A stretch of 64,000 nucleotides of DNA. Source: Pseudorhodoferax sp032153935. GTDB taxonomy: Bacteria; Pseudomonadota; Gammaproteobacteria; Burkholderiales; Burkholderiaceae_C. The notes beneath the pieces are model-generated. The model saw only the letters and a list, made by a program, of their open reading frames with translations. It was not told where the DNA came from and did not search any database. Positions within the stretch are counted from its first letter, which is position 1. Every line of letters begins with the position of its first letter. Position numbers and translations under genes: made by a program. Below are positions 8,204 to 19,562 of the stretch, one piece after another. The DNA lies in contig NZ_CAXUQL020000001.1 of NCBI RefSeq assembly GCF_964253035.1, positions 558,001 through 622,000 of the forward strand, written 5' to 3'.

Positions 8204-9106
8204 GTGCAGACAGACATTCGCGACATGACGGTGGACGGCTTGCTCCAGATGCACGATCTGGTGTCCGAAGACCTCGCGGCGGTGCGCAAGCTGGGTGCCT
8301 GCGTGCTGCCCCGGCTCAACGAGTACGGCGAGCTCTTCTACCGCTGGATCGCCGACCTGCCCGAGTACCAGATCGTCTTTACGAGCCCGGAGATCACGGC
8401 CCACGCGCGTGCTGAACAGCTGCAGTACTGGCGCCGTACCTTCGCCGCCGAGGTGGACGACCGCTACGTGGCCGAGCGCCGCCACGTGGGCGCCACGCAC
8501 GCGCGCATCGGGCTGTCGCTGCCGAGCTACTTCGCGGCCATGAACTACTCGTTCGTGCTGCTGACCAAGACGCTGTACGACGGCCAGCTCAGCAACGCCG
8601 ACTACCTGGTGGCGCTGCAGGCGTTCACCAAGCTGATGCACTTCGACATCACGATCGTGGCCGACACCTATTCGCGCCTGATCAACGAGCGCATCGCCAA
8701 GCAGAGCCAGGCGCTGCTGGAGATGTCCACGCCGGTCACGCAGATCTGGGAAGACATCCTGATGCTGCCCGTGGTCGGCATCATCGACTCGCGCCGCGCG
8801 CAGGACCTGATGCTGACCGTGCTCAAGCGCATCAGCCAGACCCGCGCCAAGGTCTTCATCATGGACATCTCGGGCGTGGCCGTGGTCGATTCGGGCGTGG
8901 CCAACCACCTGATCAAGATCACCAAGTCCACCGGGCTCATGGGCTGCACCTCGCTGGTCTCGGGCATCTCGCCCGAGATCGCCCAGACCATGGTGAACCT
9001 GGGCTTCGACGTGAGCGAGATCTCCACCTCGGCCACGCTGCACGATGCGCTGGAGCGCGCGTTCCGCGTCATCGGCCGCACCGTGACCGAAATCTCGCGC
9101 AGCTGA
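8204..9106 (+). CDS. rsbR: RsbR-type stressosome sensor (globin-like + STAS)
   Basis: A 300-residue protein. The N-terminal half (about 20-165) is helical and resembles globin-coupled sensors, with His99 in 'HVGATHARIGL' at the place of the heme proximal His. The C-terminal half (about 170-295) is a STAS domain that aligns with Bacillus RsbR: 'LLEMSTPVTQIWEDILMLPVVG', 'MDISGVAVVDSGVANHL' and 'GISPEIAQTMVNLG'. Positions equivalent to the two RsbT-phosphorylated Thr residues are Ser196 and Ser230. It should form the stressosome core with RsbS and sense O2, another gas or redox through a heme. Heme binding is inference from the motif. First gene of a four-gene operon. Confidence 0.88.
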   Translation: MQTDIRDMTVDGLLQMHDLVSEDLAAVRKLGACVLPRLNEYGELFYRWIADLPEYQIVFTSPEITAHARAEQLQYWRRTFAAEVDDRYVAERRHVGATHARIGLSLPSYFAAMNYSFVLLTKTLYDGQLSNADYLVALQAFTKLMHFDITIVADTYSRLINERIAKQSQALLEMSTPVTQIWEDILMLPVVGIIDSRRAQDLMLTVLKRISQTRAKVFIMDISGVAVVDSGVANHLIKITKSTGLMGCTSLVSGISPEIAQTMVNLGFDVSEISTSATLHDALERAFRVIGRTVTEISRS

Positions 9107-9116
9107 GCGCCCCGCC

Positions 9117-9482
9117 ATGGATCCGGTCGAGGAGACGCGCGTCCCGGTCTCGATGATCGGCAAGGTCGTGTTCGCCTCGCTGCAGATCGACCCGCACCCG
9201 CAGTTGCTGGAATGGCTGCGCGAAGACCTGGCGCGCCGCGTGGTGCACAGCCGGGCCACGCGCGTGCTGCTCGACCTGTCGGGCCTGGTCACGCTGGACG
9301 AGCACGAGTACGCCCACCTCGTCACCACGGCCAGCATGCTCAAGCTGCTGGGCGCCAGCACCGTGCTGGTGGGCATGCGCCCGGGGACCGTGGCCGCGCT
9401 GGCGGCGCTGGACGCCGACCTCTCGGCCGTGCCCGGCGCTTGCGACGTGGCGCAGGGCCTGGCCCTGAAGACCGGGGACTGA
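9117..9482 (+). CDS. rsbS: RsbS-like STAS protein, phosphosite Ser replaced by Glu
   Basis: A 121-residue single STAS domain. It aligns end to end with RsbS: 'RVLLDLSGLVTLDEHEYAHLV', 'KLLGASTVLVGMRPGTVAALAAL', 'DVAQGLAL'. In Bacillus RsbS the Asp of this segment is followed by Ser59, the residue RsbT phosphorylates; here that pair reads Asp61-Glu62, so no hydroxyl is available. Glu could act as a permanent phosphomimic. The gene lies 10 bp after rsbR and 2 bp before the RsbT-RsbX gene. The identification as RsbS rests on size, context and alignment by eye. Confidence 0.85.
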   Translation: MDPVEETRVPVSMIGKVVFASLQIDPHPQLLEWLREDLARRVVHSRATRVLLDLSGLVTLDEHEYAHLVTTASMLKLLGASTVLVGMRPGTVAALAALDADLSAVPGACDVAQGLALKTGD

Positions 9483-9484
9483 GC

Positions 9485-10557
9485 ATGCACGCGGACCAGG
9501 GCGTGCAGCGCCAGCGCATCCACATTGGGGGCGAGGCCGACGTCTACAACGCCGCCATGCTGGCCTACGCGCTGGTGCAGCAGGCCGGCGCGCGCACGCT
9601 GCTGGCCACCGAGGCGGCCACGGTGGTGTCCGAACTGGGCATGAACATCGTCAAGTACGCCGGCCGCGGCAGCGTGACCGTGAGCCTGCAGGCCAGCCCG
9701 CGCGCCTACGTGGAGGTGCAGGCGGAAGACCGCGGCCCCGGCATCGCCGACCTGGCGCTGGCGCTGACCGAGAGCTACAGCAGCCGCGGCACGCTGGGCC
9801 TGGGCCTGCCCGGCGTGCGGCGCATGTCCGACCAGTTCGACATCCGCTCGGACCCCGGTGCCGGCACCCGTGTGCGCGCGTTGCGTTGGCTGCAGGACGC
9901 CCCGGCGCGCGCACTCGACCGCATCGACGCCGCGCCGCGCAGCGCAGACGCGCCCCCGCAACCCGCCGGCACGCCGCCGGGCTGGCAGTACGGCCAGGCC
10001 CGCCGCCCCTGCTACGGCGAGGTCGTCAGCGGTGATGGCTGCATGCTCCAGGCCGTGCAGCACGGCACCGTGGCCGGCATCCTGGACGTGCTGGGCCACG
10101 GCGCCGAGGCCGCCCGGCTGGCGCGCCATTGCGAGCACTGGCTGACTGCCAATGCCCACGCCGACGTGGTCGGCCTGGCCGAGGGCCTGCACGCCGAAGT
10201 GCGCGGCAGCATCGGCCTGGCGCTGACCCTGGTCTTCGTGGATGCGCAGAGCCACCAGGCGACGGTGACCGGTGTGGGCAACACGCGGCTGTTCTGCCTG
10301 CGCGTGCCCGGGCTGCGCATCGATGCGCAGCCCGGCATCGTTGGCGGCAACAACATGCCGCGCCTGCGGCCCACGCGCGTCCAGATCACGCCGCAGGACA
10401 CATTGCTGCTGGCCACGGACGGCATCGAGGAGCGGCTCACCGTCGAGCAGTTGCTGCCGCTGCGCCGCCACGGCGTGCAGCACATCGCGCAGCAGGTGCT
10501 GCGCGACCACGGCAAGGACCACGACGATGCGACCTGCATGGTGCTGCGATGCCCGCC

Positions 10558-10561
<4 letters not shown>
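9485..10561 (+). CDS. RsbT-RsbX fusion: serine kinase plus PP2C-type phosphatase
   Basis: A 358-residue two-domain protein. Residues 1 to about 138 are an RsbT-type GHKL kinase/anti-sigma fold: N-box 'ELGMNIVKYAGRG' (Asn54), 'EDRGPGIAD' (Asp82) and 'GTLGLGLPGVRRM'. After a Pro/Ala-rich linker (about 139-165), residues 166-358 are a SpoIIE/RsbX-type PP2C phosphatase with 'DVLGHG' (201-206), 'VGNTRLF', 'LLATDGIEE' and a final 'DHDDATCMVL'. In Bacillus the kinase RsbT and phosphatase RsbX are separate and oppose each other on RsbR/RsbS; here one chain has both. The stop overlaps the next gene in an ATGA. Confidence 0.9.
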
Positions 10562-13653
<3,092 letters not shown>

Positions 13654-14866
13654 GAGGGTGTATCTAAAATGATTTACCCGGCCAGCCTAGTTGCGAGCAT
13701 ACGCGCTTCTGCGAGCCAGACCCAGGCCACAGGCGCCCAGTTGGAGCGGTCATGGTGAGCGATCAGCCTGCGCGCACGCTCGTTCCATGCGTGGGTGCGC
13801 TCGACCACCCAGCGCTTGGCTTGCACGACGAAGCCCTTGGCTGGGGCCTCGGGCCACAGTTGCTGCTGCTCGACAACAAACGTGCCCGTCACGCGATTCG
13901 AAGGTCTGCGGACGATCTCTACGGCGATGCCATGCGTCTTCTCCAGGTCCATGGCGCACTGACCGCCGTAGGCCGAGTCTGCGTACAGCCTCTTGAGGCC
14001 CGTCACCTTGGCGCAGGCTTGGGCCACCACGGATGCGGCCCCGTCGCGATCCTGCACGCTGGCAGCCGTGACGGTCACAGCCAGCAGCAGCCCCAGCGTG
14101 TCGACCACCAAGTGGCGCTTGCGGCCCTTGACCTTTTTGCCGGCATCGAAGCCGGTGTCTCCGCCCTGCGGGGTGCTGCGCGTGCTTTGCGAATCGATGA
14201 TGGCCGCCGTGGGTTCGGGTGCCTTGCCCACGCGGTCGCGCCACTGTTGGCGCAACCGGTCGTGCATGGCCTCGAAGGTGCCGGCGCGTGCCCAGCCGCG
14301 AAAGGCCGAGTACACCGCACGCCAAGGCGGAAAGTTGCCGGGCAGCAAGCGCCACGCGCAGCCGGTGCGCACGATGTACATGCAGGCGTTGGCAATGTCG
14401 CGGCGCGCGTGCGTGATCGGCTTGCCGCGCCCACCTTCGCGCTCAAACAGGTCATGCACGAGAGCCCACTCGGCATCGGTCAGGTCCGTGTTCATGCCGC
14501 CAGGCTTGGCTTGCCGGCGGTGCGCTGTCGTGTAGCCGTAGCGCTGCGGAGCCGAGCCCTGGACCGCCGCACGCGTGCTGGCGCCGCGAGGCGGGCGCAC
14601 GCGCTTGACTCCCGCCTTCTTCAGCGCCTTGCGAATCGTCGCCGAGCAGACATCGATGCCCGTGTGGCGAACGAACTCGCGGGTGAGCTCATCCATCGAC
14701 GACTGCGGCATGCGCAGCGCCAGCTCCACCAATGCGCGCAGGTCCTGCGCTTGCAGCAGTGCTGGCCTGCCGGGTTGCTTCTTGCTCGTCCCCGTGTCCA
14801 CTCGTCACCTCCTGCGCTCCCAGAACCGAGAGGGCGCGCAGGGTATTTTAATTCAGATACACCCTC
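13654..14866. mobile_element. IS5-family insertion sequence (1,213 bp, intact)
   Basis: The element is bounded by imperfect inverted repeats of about 26 bp at 13654-13679 and 14841-14866: both start GAGGGTGTATCT read inward and end in ACCC, with 21 of 26 positions matching by eye. It is flanked by the direct repeat TGA and encodes one full-length transposase on the minus strand. Length, ends and TNA target fit the IS1031/IS427-like branch of IS5. It sits between the 3' ends of two convergent genes, leaving both open. Confidence 0.92.
13674..14801 (-). CDS. IS5-family DDE transposase with N-terminal HTH
   Basis: A 375-residue transposase. Residues 10 to about 75 form a helix-turn-helix ('SSMDELTREFVRHTG', 'CSATIRKALKKAGVKR') that resembles IS630-type N-termini. 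From Met103 the IS5 core begins ('LTDAEWALVHDLFE', 'CAWRLLPGNFPPW'). The catalytic triad is visible: Asp203 (IIDSQS), Asp275 (YADSAYGG) and Glu334 (VVERTHAWNERARR). No frameshift or internal stop is present, so it is probably functional. An internal start at Met103 would give the shorter standard IS5 protein. Confidence 0.92.
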   Translation of the reverse strand: MDTGTSKKQPGRPALLQAQDLRALVELALRMPQSSMDELTREFVRHTGIDVCSATIRKALKKAGVKRVRPPRGASTRAAVQGSAPQRYGYTTAHRRQAKPGGMNTDLTDAEWALVHDLFEREGGRGKPITHARRDIANACMYIVRTGCAWRLLPGNFPPWRAVYSAFRGWARAGTFEAMHDRLRQQWRDRVGKAPEPTAAIIDSQSTRSTPQGGDTGFDAGKKVKGRKRHLVVDTLGLLLAVTVTAASVQDRDGAASVVAQACAKVTGLKRLYADSAYGGQCAMDLEKTHGIAVEIVRRPSNRVTGTFVVEQQQLWPEAPAKGFVVQAKRWVVERTHAWNERARRLIAHHDRSNWAPVAWVWLAEARMLATRLAG

Positions 14867-14869
14867 TGA
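14867..14869. repeat. target-site duplication TGA, right copy
   Basis: Second copy of the 3-bp duplication, directly after the right inverted repeat. Removing the element and one copy leaves TGA-GCCGGA-TCA: the kinase stop and the stop of the converging receptor gene would then be only 6 bp apart. Confidence 0.75.
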
Positions 14870-14875
14870 GCCGGA

Positions 14876-15856
14876 TCAGTCGGCCGTCGCGCCCGAGGCC
14901 TTCACGGCCACGCCCCACTTGGTGATCTCGCTGGCGATGAAGCGGTCGAACTCCGGGCCGGTGGTAGGGGCCGACTCGGAGCCGCGGTCGCGCATGAACT
15001 TCACCATCGTCTCGCTGCGCAGGATCTCGACCACCTCCTGGTTCAGCCGCGCCAGGATCTCGGCCGGCGTGCCGTGGGGTGCCATCAGGCCCAGCCAGCC
15101 CACGGCCTCGAAGTCCTTGAGCCCGGCCACGCCGGTCTCACGCACGGCCGGTACATCGGGCAGTTGGCTGGAGCGTGTGGCCGATGTCACGGCCAGTGGC
15201 ACGGCGCGGCCGGCCTGGATGTTGGCCAGCGCGGCGGTGACCGAATCGACCATCAGCGGCACCTGGTTTCCCAGGAAGTCGGCCTGGGCCGGACCGCTGC
15301 CGCGGTAGGGGATGTGGGTGATGAACACGCCGGCCTGGGCCTTGAGCATCTCGCCCGACAGATGCTGCGAGCCGCCGATGCCGGCGCTGGCGTAGTTGAG
15401 CCGGCCCGGTGCGGCCTTGGCCTGATCCACCATCTGGCGCAGCGTCTTGATGCCCGAGGCCGGCGTGGCCAGAAACACCAGCGGCACCTTGGCAATCAGC
15501 GAGATGCCGACCAGGTCTTTGGCGGGGTCGTAGCTGAGCTTCTTGTACAGCGTCTGGTTCACGGCCATGGCGCTGCCCGCGATCAGCAAGGTGTAGCCGT
15601 CGGGCGTGGCGCGCGCCACCATCTCGGTGCCGATGTTGCTGCCCGCGCCGGCCTTGTTGTCGACCACGATGGGCTGGCCCAGGCACTTGCCGAGCTGTTC
15701 GGCCAGCGCGCGCGCAAAGATGTCGGAGGCCTGGCCCGGCGGGAAGGGCACAACCAGGCGGATCGGCTTGTCGGGCCAGGCCGCGTGGGCCAGCGGCGCG
15801 AGCACGGACAGGGCGAGGCCGGCCAACAGGCTGCGGCGGAGCAAGGGAATGCGCAT
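14876..15856 (-). CDS. Bug/TctC-family periplasmic solute receptor
   Basis: A 326-residue tripartite-tricarboxylate-type receptor. It has a Tat/Sec-like signal ('RRSLLAGLALSVLAPLAHA'), then the family signature 'AAWPDKPIRLVVPFPPGQASDIFAR', 'IVVDNKAGAGSNIGTEMVARATPDGYTLL' and 'GGSQHLSGEMLKAQAG'. Bug proteins bind carboxylates, amino acids or aromatic acids in the periplasm. No TctA/TctB membrane genes are adjacent, so it is one of the orphan receptors frequent in Burkholderiales. The ligand is unknown. The long in-frame extension upstream is a shadow of topB and is ignored. Confidence 0.93.
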   Translation of the reverse strand: MRIPLLRRSLLAGLALSVLAPLAHAAWPDKPIRLVVPFPPGQASDIFARALAEQLGKCLGQPIVVDNKAGAGSNIGTEMVARATPDGYTLLIAGSAMAVNQTLYKKLSYDPAKDLVGISLIAKVPLVFLATPASGIKTLRQMVDQAKAAPGRLNYASAGIGGSQHLSGEMLKAQAGVFITHIPYRGSGPAQADFLGNQVPLMVDSVTAALANIQAGRAVPLAVTSATRSSQLPDVPAVRETGVAGLKDFEAVGWLGLMAPHGTPAEILARLNQEVVEILRSETMVKFMRDRGSESAPTTGPEFDRFIASEITKWGVAVKASGATAD

Positions 15857-15876
15857 GGTGTGGGTCTCCAGATCTG

Positions 15877-15915
15877 AAAAGAAAAAAGCGCAGGAGCGTC
15901 GCCGCCCCTGCGCTT
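15877..15915 (-). terminator. rho-independent terminator of topB
   Basis: On the minus strand a 9-bp perfect stem (AAGCGCAGG / CCTGCGCTT, at 15907-15915 and 15886-15894) is followed by TTTTT and further T-rich bases. It lies 13 bp after the topB stop and before the start of the receptor gene, so the receptor needs its own promoter in the remaining short gap or read-through. Confidence 0.85.
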
Positions 15916-15927
15916 GTCGTCGGTGGC

Positions 15928-18873
15928 TCAGGCCAGGTGCTTGCCGAGGATGCCTGCCAGCTCGAACATGGTCGCGCTGGACTTGCCGAACACCGCCTGC
16001 AGCGCGGCATCGGCCTGGATGCTGCGCTTGTCCTTGGGATCCTGCAGGCCCTTGGCTTTGATGTAGTCCCACAGCTTCTTGGTGGCCTCGGTGCGCAGCA
16101 CGGGGGTGTCGCCGATCACGGCGGCCAGTGCCGCGCTGGGCTTGAGGCCCGTGCCGGCGGCGGCCTTGCGCGGGGTCTTGATCGCGGCCGTCTTGGTCGC
16201 CGGCGCCTTCTTCGCGGCTGCGGCCTTCTTGGCCGGCGCCGCCTTCTTGGCGGCGAACGCCCCACCCTTGCGCGGCGGGAACTTGGAGTCGCGCGGCTCG
16301 AACTCGAAGGTCACCTTGCCCTCGTCCTTGTTCCAGGCCAGGAAGGCCTTGAAGCTGCGCCGCGTGCGCATGCTCACGAACTTGTCGAGCAGGTCGGTCT
16401 TGCCTTCGGCCAGGAGCTTCTTCACCTGGGCCTCGTCCACCGGTTGCTGCAGGATGACCTTGCCGGTCTTGAAGTCGCAGGTCGGCTGGGGCTGCTCGGC
16501 CGTGGGCACGGAGTGCGCGCAGATGTAGTTGCTGCCGAACTCGAACACGCCAGCGCCGCACTTGGGGCAGTTCCCCAGTTTGGCCTGGCCGCTGAAGTCG
16601 ACGATCTCGCCGGTCTCGGCCGGATCCTTGGCGTCGTCGCCGAAGTCGAACTCCAGCTTCCAGTTCTTGTCGTCCTCGCTGAAGGCCAGGCGGATCTCGG
16701 CCACGAAGGGCCAGCCGGCCTTGGAACGGAAGCCCTCCAGCGGGCCGATGTGCTTGTCGCGCACCAGGGCCTCGGCCTCGGCGATCTCGAAGGTGCGGCC
16801 AGCCGGCGACTTGGTGAACGAGAAGCCGCAGGCGCCGTCGCCACTGCCCTTGGGGCCGGTGCAGGTGTAGCGGCGGTAGTTTTCCTTGACCACGCCGCCG
16901 CAATTCGGGCAGGGCGCAGCCAGCGTGGCGTAGTCGCCCGGCACGGTGTCGCGGTCGTACTCCTTGGCCTTCTTGACGATGTGCTCGGTCATCTGCGCGA
17001 TCTCGCGCATGAAGGCGTCGCGCGAGAGCGCGCCCTTCTCCATCTGGGCCAGCTTGTATTCCCACTCGCCCGTGAGCTCGGCCTTGGACAGTTCCTCCAC
17101 GCCCAGGCCGCGCAGCAAGGTCATGAGCTGGAAGGCCTTGGCCGTAGGGATCAGCTCGCGGCCCTCGCGCAGCATGTACTTCTCGTTGAGCAGGCCTTCG
17201 ATGATGGCCGCGCGCGTGGCCGGTGTGCCCAGGCCCTTCTCCTGCATGGCCTCGCGCAGCTCCTCGTCGTCGATGAGCTTGCCCGCGCCTTCCATGGCGC
17301 CCAGCAGCGTGGCTTCGCTGTAGCGTGCCGGGGGGCGGGTGCGCAGACCCTTGGCCTCGGCCGAGGCCACCTGCACGGTCTCGCCCGGCTGCACGGGTAC
17401 CAGGCGCTTGCCGCCTTCCTTCTCGTCGTCCTCGCCCTCGGCTTCCTTGCCGTAAATGGCCATCCAGCCCGGCTTGACCAGCACCTTGCCGTCGGAACGG
17501 AAGGCGTATTTTTTGCCCTGCGTCTCGACGGTGGAGATGCGCGTGGTGACCTGGAACTCCGCGCTCGGGAAGAACACCGACAGGAAGCGCCGCACGACGA
17601 AGTCGTACAGCTTCTGCTCGGCGTCCGACAGGCCGCTCGGTGCCTGCAGCGTGGGGATGATGGCGAAGTGGTCCGACACCTTTGCGTTGTCGAACACGCG
17701 CTTGCTGGGCTTCACGTAGCCGCCGTCGATGGCCTGCTTGGCGAACGGCGCCAGGTGCTTCATGCCGCTCGTGGCCAGCATCTTCATGGTGTCCTTGACC
17801 ACGGGCAGGTAGTCCTCGGGCAGCGCGCGCGAGTCGGTCCGCGGGTAGGTCAGGGCCTTGTGGCGCTCGTACAGGCTCTGCGCCAGCGCCAGCGTGGTCT
17901 TGGCCGAGAAGCCGAAGCGGCTGTTGGCCTCGCGCTGCAGCGAGGTCAGGTCGAACAGCAGGCCGCTGGCCTGGGTCGTGGGCTTGCTCTCCTCCGTCAC
18001 CGTGGCGGGCTGGCCGCGCACGGCCTCGGCGATGGCCTGGGCGTCGCGTGCGTTCCAGACGCGGTCGGCCCGCTGCTCGGGGTCGGGCTCGCCATTGGGC
18101 AGCAGCGGCGCGCTGGCCTTCTTGAAGGCTGGGTCGAAGTACTTGCCGGGGTACTGGCCTGCCTGGGCGTCGAACAGGCCACGGATTTCCCAGTAGTCGC
18201 GGCTCACGAACTTGCGGATCTGCTCCTCGCGCTCGACCACCACCGACAGCGTGGGCGTCTGCACGCGGCCGACCGTGGTCAGGAAGAAGCCACCGTCGCG
18301 CGAATTGAAGGCCGTCATGGCCCGCGTGCCATTGATGCCGACCAGCCAGTCGGCCTCGGAGCGCGAACGCGCGGCATCGGCCAGGCCCTGCATCTGCTGC
18401 TCGCTGCGCAGGCGGTCGAAGCCGTCGCGGATGGCCTGCGGCGTCATGGACTGCAACCACAGGCGCTTGATCGGCTTGCCCAGCGGCTTGGCACCACCGG
18501 CGTACTGCTCGATCAGGCGGAAGATCAGCTCGCCCTCGCGGCCCGCGTCACAGGCGTTCACGAGCGCGGTGACGTCCTTGCGCTTGGCCTGCTTGACGAC
18601 CGCGTTCAAGCGCGACTTGGTCTTGTCCACGGGCTTGAGATCGAAGTGCGGCGGGATCACGGGCAGGTGCGCGAAGCTCCACTTGCCGCGCTTGACGTCG
18701 TACTGCTCGGGCGCCTGGATTTCCACCAAATGACCTACAGCGCTGGTCACGACGTAGCCGTCGCTCTCGAAATGGTCGTCGTGCTTGTCGAATTTGCCGG
18801 CCACCGGGGTGAGTGCGCGCACGATGTCCTGCGCCACCGACGGCTTTTCGGCGATCACCAAGGTCTTGGTCAT
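15928..18873 (-). CDS. topB: DNA topoisomerase III with C-terminal SWIB domain
   Basis: A 981-residue type IA topoisomerase from the ATG at 18873. Toprim residues are visible early ('IAEKPS', and DAGREGE at 109-115), the catalytic Tyr343 is in 'LTYPRTDSRALPED', and two C-terminal Cys4-type zinc ribbons begin near 'CPNCGGVVKEN' and 'NCPKCGAGVFEFGS'. After a Lys/Ala/Pro-rich stretch (histone-H1-like, about 835-885) the last 80 residues ('LWDYIKAKGLQDPKDKRSI', 'MFELAGILGKHL') match a SWIB/MDM2-type domain. It relaxes and decatenates DNA at replication forks. E. coli TopB is about 650 residues, so the tail is a clear addition. Confidence 0.94.
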   Translation of the reverse strand: MTKTLVIAEKPSVAQDIVRALTPVAGKFDKHDDHFESDGYVVTSAVGHLVEIQAPEQYDVKRGKWSFAHLPVIPPHFDLKPVDKTKSRLNAVVKQAKRKDVTALVNACDAGREGELIFRLIEQYAGGAKPLGKPIKRLWLQSMTPQAIRDGFDRLRSEQQMQGLADAARSRSEADWLVGINGTRAMTAFNSRDGGFFLTTVGRVQTPTLSVVVEREEQIRKFVSRDYWEIRGLFDAQAGQYPGKYFDPAFKKASAPLLPNGEPDPEQRADRVWNARDAQAIAEAVRGQPATVTEESKPTTQASGLLFDLTSLQREANSRFGFSAKTTLALAQSLYERHKALTYPRTDSRALPEDYLPVVKDTMKMLATSGMKHLAPFAKQAIDGGYVKPSKRVFDNAKVSDHFAIIPTLQAPSGLSDAEQKLYDFVVRRFLSVFFPSAEFQVTTRISTVETQGKKYAFRSDGKVLVKPGWMAIYGKEAEGEDDEKEGGKRLVPVQPGETVQVASAEAKGLRTRPPARYSEATLLGAMEGAGKLIDDEELREAMQEKGLGTPATRAAIIEGLLNEKYMLREGRELIPTAKAFQLMTLLRGLGVEELSKAELTGEWEYKLAQMEKGALSRDAFMREIAQMTEHIVKKAKEYDRDTVPGDYATLAAPCPNCGGVVKENYRRYTCTGPKGSGDGACGFSFTKSPAGRTFEIAEAEALVRDKHIGPLEGFRSKAGWPFVAEIRLAFSEDDKNWKLEFDFGDDAKDPAETGEIVDFSGQAKLGNCPKCGAGVFEFGSNYICAHSVPTAEQPQPTCDFKTGKVILQQPVDEAQVKKLLAEGKTDLLDKFVSMRTRRSFKAFLAWNKDEGKVTFEFEPRDSKFPPRKGGAFAAKKAAPAKKAAAAKKAPATKTAAIKTPRKAAAGTGLKPSAALAAVIGDTPVLRTEATKKLWDYIKAKGLQDPKDKRSIQADAALQAVFGKSSATMFELAGILGKHLA

Positions 18874-19073
18874 ATAGAAACTCTGCGATGTCCTGGTATG
18901 GCGCTGACCGACGGGCATGCCGGCCGAGCGCCTTCAAAATTTTGCCGAATGTAATTCAGTGCGCCGCAGGCCCGCGCCCTGCAGCGCGAGGCCGGCGTCC
19001 AAACGCGGCTCCTACAATCCGGCCCTCGCGCGCATGCGCGCAGGTGCTTTTTCTAAACTAACAGAGTTTCGCC

Positions 19074-19562
19074 GTGGCTTCCAAAACCCAGCGCCCCCCT
19101 GCTCCCGCACGCCGCATCCAGGCCCGCCGTTCGGGCGTCCATGGCAAAGGGGTGTTCGCCGTGCAGGACATCGCCGAGGGCGAGACCGTCATCGAGTACG
19201 TGGGCGAGATCATCAGCTGGCAGGAGGCGCAGGACCGCCACCCGCACGACCCGAGCGACCCCAACCACACGTTCTACTTCCACGTCGACGAAGACCACGT
19301 GATCGACGCCACCTACGGCGGCAACTCCTCGCGCTGGATCAACCACGCCTGCGAGCCCAATTGCATCGCCGACGAAGTGGACGGCCGCATCTTCATCAAG
19401 GCGCTGCGCGACATCCACGCCGGCGAGGAACTGAACTACGACTACGGGCTCATCATCGACGAGCCCTATACCAAGAAGCTCAAGGCCGAGTACCCCTGCT
19501 GGTGCGGCGCCAAGAGCTGCCGCGGCACGCTGCTGTCGCCCAAGCCGCGCAAGCGCCCATGA
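19074..19562 (+). CDS. SET-domain protein lysine methyltransferase
   Basis: A 162-residue protein with a GTG start at 19074. It contains the SET core: 'SGVHGKGVFAVQDIAEGETVIEYVGEI' (SAM-binding N-part), 'RWINHACEPNC' (the NHS/C motif) and 'GEELNYDYG', followed by a post-SET-like Cys cluster 'YPCWCGAKSCRG'. Such proteins transfer methyl groups from SAM to lysine; bacterial targets are mostly unknown. It is translationally coupled to birA by an ATGA overlap. A TACAAT -10-like hexamer lies at 19013-19018. No sign of recent transfer: base use matches the neighbours. Confidence 0.92.
   Translation: MASKTQRPPAPARRIQARRSGVHGKGVFAVQDIAEGETVIEYVGEIISWQEAQDRHPHDPSDPNHTFYFHVDEDHVIDATYGGNSSRWINHACEPNCIADEVDGRIFIKALRDIHAGEELNYDYGLIIDEPYTKKLKAEYPCWCGAKSCRGTLLSPKPRKRP

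Noticed and set aside
15937..18954. 1,005-codon open frame on the plus strand opposite topB
   Set aside because: It is the mirror of topB in a GC-rich genome: low-complexity Gly/Ala/His/Leu/Arg composition and no domain motifs, whereas the minus strand has every TopB motif.
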